From Pseudomonadota bacterium (GTDB lineage Bacteria; Pseudomonadota; Alphaproteobacteria; Reyranellales; Reyranellaceae): a stretch of DNA of 64,000 nucleotides. Positions 34,948-43,170 of this stretch are shown in pieces; the first letter of the stretch is position 1; each line of letters begins with the position of its first letter. The stretch spans positions 1-64,000 of the forward strand of contig JAEWIV010000115.1 of NCBI GenBank assembly GCA_023386865.1. The letters are read 5' to 3'. The notes under the pieces are model-generated. The model was not told the origin of the DNA. It saw only the letters and a program-made list of their open reading frames with translations, and did no database searches. The position numbers and the translations under genes were made by a program.

Positions 34948-36486
34948 CTACTTCCAGCGCGTGGTGCGGAAGTTGAAGTAGCCGTCTCCCTGCTGCGGCT
35001 GCCATGCCAGTATCGACTTGTACGCAAAGCTGTAAAAAAGCTCGGATATGAACACCGCGCCCGCGTCCTCGTGGATGATGCGATCAATCTGCTCAAACAG
35101 GGCGCCGCGCTTGGCCGTGTCGGTCACGCTTTCCGCCTCGGCAAACAGCCGTTCCACCTCGGGGTTGCTGTAGTCAGACCACGTGCCGGTCTTGACGAAA
35201 GCGCCGCTCACGGGATGGGCCGGGTCGTACATGGCATTGGCGAACTGCATGACGGTCATGGGATCCGTCTTGTGCGTGTTATTGAGACGACTCCAGGCAG
35301 AATAGGCCAAAGGCTTGATCTCGGTCTGGATGCCGACCTGCGACCAGAAGGCCGCGAGCACTTCGGGGAGCGTCTTCGGCATGCCGGGGTATGAGTATAG
35401 GGAGGTCTTGAAGCCGTTCGGGTGGCCGGCCTCTTTTAGCAGCCGCTTCGCCTCGCCTGGGTCGTACGGATAGACTTTGAGCGAGGCGTTGTGGCCGTAT
35501 GGGTAGTATTTCGAGATGTAGCTCGGCATGGGTTCGCCGATACCTTGCAGCACGCTGCGGACGATGGCGTTCTTGTCGACCGCGTAATTCAGCGCCTTGC
35601 GGACCCGAACGTCGAACTGGGGCAGCTCGGGACGATTGGAGTACAGGCGAACGTGAAGAGGACTAGCCACCGGCGCGTTGACGACCGTAAGGCCGTTGGT
35701 GCGCGCCAGCCGTGCGTTCTCGGGTGGCGGCACGGCATCGATCAGATCAACCTCGCCGGTCAGAAGTGCATTCACGCGGCTGGCATCGTCCGGAATCAGC
35801 CGGAAGTGAAGGCGCTGGACGGCCGGCTTCTCGCCCCAAAAGTTCTCGAACCGGACAAGATCCAGTGTCTGGCCGACCTGCTGCTTGTCGAAGCGATAGG
35901 GTCCGGTCCCGACTGGATTGGCTGAGAATGCCGCCGGGGATCGTAACGACTCAACGTAGTTCTTGGGCAGCACATAGAGGAATGCGGTGATCTTGTTGAG
36001 GAACGCACCATCCTGTTTCTTCAGCCGGAACACGACCTTGTCGGGCGCCGGCGTCTCGATGTCGGCGACAATGGCGGCGAAATAGGGCCGCCGTGTGCTC
36101 TTGGTCTCGGGATCGAGCATGCGGCGCAGTGAGAAGGCCACGTCTTCGGACGTCATCGTGTCGCCGTTGTGGAACTTCACACCCCTATGGAGGGTAAAGG
36201 TGTAGGCTTTGCCGTCGGGCGCGATCTCATAGCTCAAGGCTAGCGACGGATGCATTCCGCCCTTCGTGTCGAACTGGTAGAGCGTATCGAAGAGCTGCCA
36301 GGCATACCGCTGTGAGTCGGCGGTCGCCGTCACCGTCGCATCGAGATTGTCGATGCCTCGGGCCGTGGCAATCACCAGCGTGTTCTTATCCTGGGCGGGC
36401 TTCTCTAGGGGCGACGCGTGCGTCACCCCGGCAGTCAGCAGCAGAGCGGCAACGACCGAAAGACCGAACCTCACTTCGTCGATCAT
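34948..36486 (-). CDS. Extracellular solute-binding protein, family 5
   Basis: A 512-residue periplasmic binding protein. Signal peptide at about 1-24 (cleavage after THA), then NTLVIATARGIDNLDATVT and the family motif GVKFHNGDTMTSEDVAFSLRRM. GGGAGGAAAGAG precedes the ATG. First gene of the second importer operon and divergent from the carboxyltransferase gene. Its sequence is distant from the binding protein at 19755-21296, so the two importers are not recent duplicates. Confidence 0.93.
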   Translation of the reverse strand: MIDEVRFGLSVVAALLLTAGVTHASPLEKPAQDKNTLVIATARGIDNLDATVTATADSQRYAWQLFDTLYQFDTKGGMHPSLALSYEIAPDGKAYTFTLHRGVKFHNGDTMTSEDVAFSLRRMLDPETKSTRRPYFAAIVADIETPAPDKVVFRLKKQDGAFLNKITAFLYVLPKNYVESLRSPAAFSANPVGTGPYRFDKQQVGQTLDLVRFENFWGEKPAVQRLHFRLIPDDASRVNALLTGEVDLIDAVPPPENARLARTNGLTVVNAPVASPLHVRLYSNRPELPQFDVRVRKALNYAVDKNAIVRSVLQGIGEPMPSYISKYYPYGHNASLKVYPYDPGEAKRLLKEAGHPNGFKTSLYSYPGMPKTLPEVLAAFWSQVGIQTEIKPLAYSAWSRLNNTHKTDPMTVMQFANAMYDPAHPVSGAFVKTGTWSDYSNPEVERLFAEAESVTDTAKRGALFEQIDRIIHEDAGAVFISELFYSFAYKSILAWQPQQGDGYFNFRTTRWK

Positions 36487-36563
36487 CTCTTTCCTCCCTT
36501 CCCGTCACCTGCTGCGAAACAGGCTTCTCGTTCGTTTCAGACTTGCATTGACATCGTTGCCCG

Positions 36564-36578
36564 AATGGTCGGACCATT
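36564..36578. promoter_or_regulatory. FadR-like operator palindrome
   Basis: AATGGTCGGACCATT is a perfect 7-1-7 palindrome whose core TGGTCnGACCA is the recognition core of Escherichia coli FadR sites. It lies in the 124-nt divergent region between the importer operon and the carboxyltransferase operon, so one site could control both. A TTGACA hexamer lies just upstream at 36548, but no matching -10 is seen. The FadR-type gene at 30390-31175 is the natural candidate regulator. Confidence 0.6.
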
Positions 36579-36610
36579 GCAACTGGTTTCCAGCGCAAAG
36601 GCGAGACCTG

Positions 36611-38149
36611 ATGGACGAGAAGACGATCGACGAGCTTCGCCGCAGGAAGGATCGGGCCATGAAGATGGGCGGGCCCGAACGCATCGCGCGGCTCAAGGCG
36701 CAGGGCAAGCTTACCGCGCGGCAGCGATTGGACCTGCTGCTGGATCCCGGCTCGTTCAAGGAAGTAGGCCTTCTGGCCCATAGTCCGCATGCCGAGCTAA
36801 CGGATCGCACCCCCGCGGATGGGATGGTGGTGGGGCGCGGCACCATCGACGGTCGCCTGGTGTACGTAACCGCCGACGACGCGACGGTGCTGGCCGGCAC
36901 GCGCGGGCGGGTGGCGGAGCTCAAGGCAGGGCGGATGCGCGACATGGCACTGCGCGACCGCGCCCCGTTCATCGCGCTGATGGAGGCCGGCGCCGCCCGC
37001 ATCCAGGAGACCTACGGCGCAATGGCGGCGGGTATCGGCTTCCGCTTCGCCTCGCACTTCAACCTTTCTGGAAAAGTGCCGCAGGTCGCCGCAGTGATGG
37101 GCGCGACGTTCGGCGGCCCCTCCTTCACGGCCATGCAGTCCGACTTCGTCCCCATCGTCGAGGGAACTGGTTTCATGGGCATGTCGGGACCGCCGGTCGT
37201 CAAGGTTGGCATCGGTCTGGAGACGACCAGCGAGGAGATCGGCGGCGCTGAGATCTCGGCGAAAGAGACCGGCCAGGCGCACTACTGGGCCAAGGATGAG
37301 GCCGAGTGCCTGCGGGCCATCCGCGAGTTCTTGTCCTATATGCCAGCAAGCTGCTGGGAGGCTCCGCCGCACCAACCTGTGGCTCCCGCGCGCAGCGACA
37401 CCGAAGAGGGGCGGCGCGAGCTGAGTGCATTGGTTCCGGACAATCACCGTCGCGCCTACGATATGAAGCGCCTGATCGCGCTGATCGTTGATGGCGGCAG
37501 CTTGTTCGAGATCCAGGCACACTACGGCATCAGCCTCATCACGGGCTTGGCGCGGATCGACGGTCAGAGTGTAGGCATCGTGGCCAACCAGCCGCTGCGG
37601 CTTGCCGGCACGATCGACCCCAAGGCCGTACGCAAGGCCCGGCGCTTCGTCGATCTTTGCGATGCCTTCCACATTCCGCTCGTGTTCCTGATGGACTGCC
37701 CCGGCTTCCTGGTTGGGCCCGACGTCGAGCGCCAAGGCATGGTCGGGCTCACCACCCGGCTGCTCACGTCGATGATCCAGGCCGACGTTCCCATCATCAC
37801 GATTGTCATCCGCAAGGCGATTGGCCTTGCCTACATTGCGCTCGGAGGCCGCGCGGTCAGCCCTGACGCGCTGGTCGCCTGGCCGACCGCGCGGTTCGAC
37901 GTGATGGGCCCCGATGCCGCCATCGAGCTGGTGCACGGCAAGGACATTCGCGCGGCCGCCGATCCCGCCGCGCGGCGCACCGAGATCACCCGCAAGGTGG
38001 AGCTGGAGTCGAGCGCCTATGCGGCCGCCGGCCTGGGCCATATCGACGAGGTCATCGAGCCCATCGAGACCAGGCGCGTGATCGTCGAGACGCTGGCGCG
38101 CCGGCGTGGCAAGCAGTCTTTCACCTGGAAGCATCGCATCGATCCGTAA
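36611..38149 (+). CDS. Acyl-CoA carboxylase carboxyltransferase subunit (PccB/MmdA family)
   Basis: A 512-residue carboxyltransferase with N and C crotonase-like halves. The N half shows KLTARQRLDLLLDPGSF and the ATFGGPSFTAMQSDF region; the C half shows DCPGFLVGPDVERQG and IIRK-like IVIRKAIGLAYIALGG. It transfers CO2 from biotin to an acyl-CoA. ATG 36611 is chosen because similarity begins there; an upstream frame to 36347 is antisense to the binding protein. The partner BCCP is 9 kb away on the other strand (27600) and no biotin carboxylase gene is present. Confidence 0.92.
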   Translation: MDEKTIDELRRRKDRAMKMGGPERIARLKAQGKLTARQRLDLLLDPGSFKEVGLLAHSPHAELTDRTPADGMVVGRGTIDGRLVYVTADDATVLAGTRGRVAELKAGRMRDMALRDRAPFIALMEAGAARIQETYGAMAAGIGFRFASHFNLSGKVPQVAAVMGATFGGPSFTAMQSDFVPIVEGTGFMGMSGPPVVKVGIGLETTSEEIGGAEISAKETGQAHYWAKDEAECLRAIREFLSYMPASCWEAPPHQPVAPARSDTEEGRRELSALVPDNHRRAYDMKRLIALIVDGGSLFEIQAHYGISLITGLARIDGQSVGIVANQPLRLAGTIDPKAVRKARRFVDLCDAFHIPLVFLMDCPGFLVGPDVERQGMVGLTTRLLTSMIQADVPIITIVIRKAIGLAYIALGGRAVSPDALVAWPTARFDVMGPDAAIELVHGKDIRAAADPAARRTEITRKVELESSAYAAAGLGHIDEVIEPIETRRVIVETLARRRGKQSFTWKHRIDP

Positions 38150-38200
38150 GAGTTGGAGGTGCGATAACGACAATGGCCCGATTCGGCAGGGGAATAAACG

Positions 38201-39751
38201 ATGACGACCAAGGCGATGACCATTGACGAAATGCTCTCGAATGGCGTGCGACGGTGGCAGCAACGCCCCTTCCTGGTTGCAGAGAGCCTGACCCTGTCGT
38301 TCCTCGAGTTCGAGCGGGAGGTGGACAGGGCCGCGAGGGGCCTGCTCGCGCTCGGCGTGAAGGTGGGTGACCGCGTGGCCATCTGGATGTCCAACCGAAT
38401 CGAATGGCCGATCGCGCAGCTTGCCGTCACGCGCTGCGGCGCGGTGCTCGTGCCCTTGAACACCAGGCTCCGCCTGGACGATCTCAGTCACGCCCTGAAC
38501 GATTCAGGAGCCGCCGCGGTCATCACCCAGCACAAATCCCAGGAATTCGATTACCTGAGCATGCTGGGCGAGATCGCCCGACTACGGCGGTGCCCGGCGC
38601 TCGGCAGCGTCGTCGTCGTCGATGGAGAGCTAGATGGGCGCACAGGCTTTATGTCGTGGGCAGACATGCTCGACAAGGGTCGGCATGCCGACTGTGTGCC
38701 GCAACCGTGCCGCGATGCCGCCCAGATGGCCTACATTCTCTACACTTCCGGGACGACGTCGCTACCCAAAGGCGTGATGCTCTCTCACGCGAATCTCAAC
38801 AACTCGCTCAACATCGCTGGTGAGTTCCGAGAGCACGAGGTCGTCTTCCTCTCCTACCCCCTGTTCGCCATCACGGGCTGTCACAACACCATTCTCGCGG
38901 GCCTGACCGCCGGCGCGACGGTCGTGATTCAGGAACGGTTCGATCCGGATGAGGCGCTGGCCCTGATCGAGCGCCATCGCTGCACCGTGCTCGCGGGAGT
39001 CATCACGGTCGCCGAGCAGATCGTGAATGCCGAGGGCTTCTCGCCGGAGCGCGTCCAGTCGCTGTGGCGGGCCAACGTGTTCCCTCGCCGCCCGCAGCAT
39101 ATCCCGTTGCTCCGACGGCTGGGCGTGCAGGCCTCGTCCACCGGCTACGGCATGACCGAGACGTCAGGACCCGCGACGCATGTCAGCAGCATGGAGGAAA
39201 GCACTTTTTCCAGCGAGGGCGTTCCTTGGCCGGGCAACGAGATCCGCATTCTGGACAGGGACGGCAACCCCGCCCCCGTCGGCGAGGCTGGCGCCATCGT
39301 TGTTCGCAGCCGCCAGGTGATGCTGGGATATTTCAACAATGCCGAGGCGACGCGAAAGGCCATCGACGCCGACGGCTGTCTGCACACGGGCGACATCGGC
39401 CGCTTCAACGCCGACGGCACACTGACCTGGATCGGCAGGGCGAACGAAGTCTACAAGTCGTCGGGTTTCAACGTGGCAGCGCTCGAAGTCGAAGCCTTCC
39501 TGAGCCAGCATCCCGGAGTCGCCGAGGTGGCGGTCATTGGCGTTACCGACCCGTCGAAAGGCGAGGTCGGCGCCGCCTTCGTCGTCGCTCGGCCGGGGCA
39601 TGCCGTCGACAAGAAGAGCGTCGTTCAGTTCTGCAAGGGGCGGATCGCTTCTTATAAGATCCCCGGGCACGTGATCGCACTGGACTCGTTTCCAAAGACG
39701 GCGAGCGGCAAGGTCCGCAAAGTCGAGCTGAGGTCGAGGTACTTTTCGTGA
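38201..39751 (+). CDS. AMP-forming acyl-CoA ligase/synthetase
   Basis: A 516-residue ANL-family ligase. The P-loop YTSGTTSLPKG (181-191), the GYGMTET motif, the HTGDIGRF block and the C-terminal catalytic Lys in PKTASGKVRK are all present, so it should be active. It forms acyl-AMP then acyl-CoA from a carboxylate and CoA. It follows the carboxyltransferase by 51 nt and is followed by a TauD-type gene 45 nt on, consistent with activation of an imported acid before oxidation. The acyl substrate is unknown. Confidence 0.93.
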   Translation: MTTKAMTIDEMLSNGVRRWQQRPFLVAESLTLSFLEFEREVDRAARGLLALGVKVGDRVAIWMSNRIEWPIAQLAVTRCGAVLVPLNTRLRLDDLSHALNDSGAAAVITQHKSQEFDYLSMLGEIARLRRCPALGSVVVVDGELDGRTGFMSWADMLDKGRHADCVPQPCRDAAQMAYILYTSGTTSLPKGVMLSHANLNNSLNIAGEFREHEVVFLSYPLFAITGCHNTILAGLTAGATVVIQERFDPDEALALIERHRCTVLAGVITVAEQIVNAEGFSPERVQSLWRANVFPRRPQHIPLLRRLGVQASSTGYGMTETSGPATHVSSMEESTFSSEGVPWPGNEIRILDRDGNPAPVGEAGAIVVRSRQVMLGYFNNAEATRKAIDADGCLHTGDIGRFNADGTLTWIGRANEVYKSSGFNVAALEVEAFLSQHPGVAEVAVIGVTDPSKGEVGAAFVVARPGHAVDKKSVVQFCKGRIASYKIPGHVIALDSFPKTASGKVRKVELRSRYFS

Positions 39752-39796
39752 ATGAAGCGTGCGGGAAGGATTCATCCAAGACGGGAGGATAGGCAA

Positions 39797-40663
39797 ATGA
39801 GCATGCATCTCTCCGAGGCACCGAGGTCGAAGCTGCGGCGGCAGATCGCCGTCGAGCCGGTGACGACGACGATTGGCGCCGAGATCAAGGGCGTCGATCT
39901 CGGCAAAGGGATCGACGACGAGCTTTTCCGAGTCCTCCATGAGGCGTTGATGACCCATCAGGTCATCTTCCTGCGCGACCAAAATCTGACGACTGAGCAA
40001 CATCTCGACCTGGCCGGCAGGTTCGGCGAGCCGGCCTACTCCAAGAAGTTGCCGATGTACGACGGAATCGAGACCGTGTCGCTGCTGGAGAACGACGGCA
40101 GCAAGCGCGTCGTCGGCGACATCTGGCATACCGACAACACGGACTTCGAGAATCCACCGATGGGTGCCCTACTCTATGCTGAGGCGGCTCCCTCGGTCGG
40201 CGGCGATACGAACTGGGCTAGCATGTACGCGGCCTACGACGCGCTGTCGGACGGCATGAAGCGCTACCTGGAGAAGCTGACGGCGCTGCACGACAACTCC
40301 GCCGTCAAGCGACGCTACGCGGGCGCGAACACTCTGCGCGGCGAGGGCATCGCTGTAGCTGAGCCCGTCGAGCACCCGATCGTGCGCGTCCATCCGGTTA
40401 CCGGGCGGCGCAGCTTGTTCGTGAACTCGGTCTATACCCAGCATGTCGTCGGAGTGCCGGCCATCGAGAGTCGGCACATCCTTTCCATGCTGTTCGAGCA
40501 CGTCATGCGACCGGAATTCCACGTCCGGTTCCGCTGGCGCCGCGGGTCGCTGGCGATCTGGGACAATCGCTGCACCCAGCACTATGCCGTAGGCGACTAC
40601 CGAGAGTTGCGGCGCATGCGCCGGGTCCAGATCGTCGGCGACAAACCGCGCGGCCCGGCCTAG
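39797..40663 (+). CDS. TauD/TfdA-family Fe(II)/2-oxoglutarate dioxygenase
   Basis: A 288-residue dioxygenase paralogous to that at 11036. Iron ligands His111/Asp113 in DIWHTDNTDF and His262 in CTQHYAVGDY; the arginine cluster RELRRMRRVQ follows. ATG 39797 has GGGAGGAT upstream; an ATG at 39752 would add a basic stretch without similarity. Last gene of the plus-strand operon of the second island. Probably performs oxidative cleavage or hydroxylation of the imported compound. Confidence 0.92.
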   Translation: MSMHLSEAPRSKLRRQIAVEPVTTTIGAEIKGVDLGKGIDDELFRVLHEALMTHQVIFLRDQNLTTEQHLDLAGRFGEPAYSKKLPMYDGIETVSLLENDGSKRVVGDIWHTDNTDFENPPMGALLYAEAAPSVGGDTNWASMYAAYDALSDGMKRYLEKLTALHDNSAVKRRYAGANTLRGEGIAVAEPVEHPIVRVHPVTGRRSLFVNSVYTQHVVGVPAIESRHILSMLFEHVMRPEFHVRFRWRRGSLAIWDNRCTQHYAVGDYRELRRMRRVQIVGDKPRGPA

Positions 40664-40701
40664 ATTGCTCCGCGCACGGTGCAGTTGGACGGAAAGCCCC
40701 G

Positions 40702-41127
40702 TTAGAGGGACGCGAAGACTTTCGCCCCCAATTGGCCGATCTCCTCGTCCTGGGCAGGGGTGCCGCCGCTCTCGCCGATGGCACCCAGCATCGTGCCGTC
40801 CCTCGCCCTGAGGACGATGCCGCCCCATACCGGCGTGTACAGCGGATCGCAGAACCAGGTGATTTCGCGCCGGTCGTTGCCCAACGACATGTCGAAGAGC
40901 CGCTCCTTGATGACCTTCGTATCTCGCTGCCACTTGGTAGCCGTGTAGGCCTTGTTATAGCTCATGCGCGCGTTGAGCGCCGATGCGCCGTCCATTCTGG
41001 CGAGATGAATGAGATCACCACCGGCATCGACGACCGCCGCGGAGAACTTCAGGCCTCTCGCCTCGGCCTCCTTCAACATCGCATCGACGATCGCGCGCGC
41101 CTCCTTCAGCCCGAGCTTCTCTGCCAT
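40702..41127 (-). CDS. GlcG/HbpS family heme-binding-type protein
   Basis: A 141-residue GlcG/HbpS-like protein. Family blocks are KLGLKEARAIVDAMLKEAE, KFSAAVVDAGGDLIHLARMDGA, the YNKAYTATKW segment, and GGIVLRARDGTMLGAIGESGG. GGGAGGGG precedes ATG 41127. These small proteins bind haem or cobalamin-like ligands or accompany glycolate and propanediol catabolism; their enzymology is poorly defined. It is convergent with the TauD gene, 38 nt apart. Confidence 0.87.
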   Translation of the reverse strand: MAEKLGLKEARAIVDAMLKEAEARGLKFSAAVVDAGGDLIHLARMDGASALNARMSYNKAYTATKWQRDTKVIKERLFDMSLGNDRREITWFCDPLYTPVWGGIVLRARDGTMLGAIGESGGTPAQDEEIGQLGAKVFASL

Positions 41128-41260
41128 TCTCGCCCCTCCCTGCGTTGACATGCCTCTTGTCGAAGCATGTCCCGTGCCGCCTTCGATGGTCAACACGTCC
41201 TCCGACCACTACCCTCGACCGGCGATCCTCGATTGCGTTTTTATCGGTTACTCGCGACGA

Positions 41261-42812
41261 TGAAGCCGCTCGCATTCACCGAGGAGGAAAGCGTGTCGCA
41301 ATCCCAAATCGAAGTGCTCGTCGTCGGCAGCGGTTTCGGCGGTTCGGTTGCGGCAGCACGTATCGCCGAGGCGGGTGCCCGAGTGGTCCTGCTGGAGCGC
41401 GGGCCATGGTGAGACACCGTTCCGACATGTTCCATGAACATCGAGCGGCGCGTGGCCTTCCCACGCGGTTGGCAGCTCTACACTCACTTCCTGCGGACGG
41501 TGAACCAGCTCAACCTCCCCGGGGCCGGATCACGATCAACCACCGGGGAATGTTCGAACTATTCTATTCCAAGGGCCTGGAGGTGATGTGTTCCTCGGGC
41601 GTCGGCGGCGGCAGCCACGTTTACTCCGCCGTACACCGTCGGCCGGCGCGGATGGACTACTGGGACGGTGTTTGCGACGGTCTTTCGGAAGCGATGATGG
41701 CCGAGCATAACTCGGCATTCCTGACGCGCATGGGCTCGCCCAAGCCAGTGCCACAAAACGAGCCCCCGCACGACACGCGCAGGTGCTATCATAATGATCC
41801 TCATTTCGAAGCCGTCGTATCCAAGGTCGAGGTCCGAACCGGTTTCCTGCTGCCCGACGACCCCGACAACCCGAACAAAATCGTCACCGATGCCGGTGTC
41901 GAACGCTGCAGGCGGATTATCGCAGTGGAGGCCATGGATTTCTGGGCTCGCCATCGGGCGCCAAGTCGACGCTCGACGTTTGCTATCTGCCACCCGCCAT
42001 GAAGGAAGAAGGACCTTGTCGTTCGCGATCTTTGCGAGGTCGTGGCCATCTCACAGTCACCCGACATGGGTGGCCGATATCGGGTCGATTTCGTCGACCA
42101 TGGGCGTGGAACCAGGGAATCGTTGGCAGCCGGCAACGTGATCGTCGCCGCGGGAACCATGAACACACTTCGTATCCTGCTGCACAGCCGGGATGTGGTG
42201 GGCGGTCTGAAAGGCATGCCGACGCTCGGGAGACACTTCAGCGGCAACGGCGACATGCGCGGATTTTGGGACCTGAACGAGCCCGGCACCGATCTCTCGG
42301 GGGGTCTGCCGAGCAAAGGTGGCATCTTCCTCCGGAATGCGCCGGAGCCGCGTGTCGTGATCGGGCGCGGCAGCCTGCCCAGCGTCGACGCCTATCCCAT
42401 TCCGAAGCCGTGGCGCGAACGGCTCAAGCGCGGCCTTGTCGTGAGCGGCATGGGCATCGGCGCGATGGACGGCGTCATCAGCATCAAGAAAGGCAAGCTC
42501 GACATCGACTTCGACCCGGCGAATAGTCCGATATTCGGTCGGATCTTCGAAACCATAGCTGAGATGTCGACGCTCTCGGGCCGCAAGGTCCATGTGAGCC
42601 GAAGACCTGCGACCGTGCACCCGATTGGTGGCGCATGCGTCGGCACCCCCGAGAAAGGTGGCGTCGTCGATGCCGGCGGGCAAGTGTACGGCAACCCCGG
42701 ACTGTTCGTTGCCGATGCGGCGGCTCTACCAGCCTCTACCGGAAGCCCGCCGACCCTCACCATAGCGGCGTGGGCCGAGAACGTTGCCAAGCGGTTTGTT
42801 GCGAGAACCTGA
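41261..42812 (+). pseudogene. GMC-family oxidoreductase (cholesterol-oxidase-like), multiply disrupted
   Basis: FAD-dependent GMC-type oxidoreductase remnant. The ADP-binding start VLVVGSGFGGSVAAARIAEAG is intact, but an in-frame TGA interrupts after LLERGPW (41410-41412). Reading continues in the same frame (IERRVAFPRGWQLYTHF), shifts near 41520 into GLEVMCSSGVGGGSHVYSA, breaks again at about 41945 (before PSGAKSTLDVCYLPPAM) and 42010, and finishes in a third frame with VIVAAGTMNTLRILL and HPIGGACVGTPE to 42812. One nonsense change plus at least three frameshifts make it a clear pseudogene. Relatives oxidise sterols or alcohols. Confidence 0.9.
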
Positions 42813-42859
42813 GGCGTACGCTCCAGCTCCTTGCGAAGACGGCAACCGCTACGCCGCTG

Positions 42860-43108
42860 CTAAAGCCGGGACTGTAGTAATGCGTCCAGCTTTTCGTCAC
42901 TCAGAGCCGCCCCGGCATAGATCCGACCGTCGATCTCGAGGGCCGGCGCACTGCGAATGCCCTTCTCCTCCAGCCGTTCGGCCGCCGCTTCGTCCATCAG
43001 CAGGTCGACCGTCCGAAAGTGGACGCCGCGCCCCATGAGCGCCCGCTTCAGAGCCTCGCAGGGGCCGCACAAGGGCGTGGTGTAGACAGTGATGTTTGCT
43101 TGCGCCAT
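42860..43108 (-). CDS. Glutaredoxin-like protein with CGPC motif
   Basis: An 82-residue thioredoxin-fold protein of glutaredoxin size. The redox motif is Cys14-Gly-Pro-Cys17 (TTPLCGPCEAL), followed by FRTVDLLMDE and a cis-proline region IRSAPALEIDGRIYAG. ATG 43108 is preceded by GAGG at a good distance; a GTG at 43120 is possible. It lies 62 nt downstream of the GrdB-like gene on the same strand and may be its redox partner; that link is inferred from position. Confidence 0.88.
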   Translation of the reverse strand: MAQANITVYTTPLCGPCEALKRALMGRGVHFRTVDLLMDEAAAERLEEKGIRSAPALEIDGRIYAGAALSDEKLDALLQSRL

Positions 43109-43170
43109 GCGGAACCTCACTTCGCACCGTCAGGCGAATCCAATAGCCCCGCCTCGAACCGGCGCGCACG

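Noticed and set aside
36548..36553. TTGACA as -35 of a promoter for the carboxyltransferase gene
   Set aside because: No acceptable -10 hexamer lies 16-18 nt downstream; the FadR-like palindrome occupies that place, so I do not annotate a promoter.
41410..41412. In-frame TGA in the GMC oxidoreductase considered as selenocysteine
   Set aside because: The position is not redox-active in the family (an Arg is expected), no hairpin of the right kind follows, and several frameshifts show the gene is dead.
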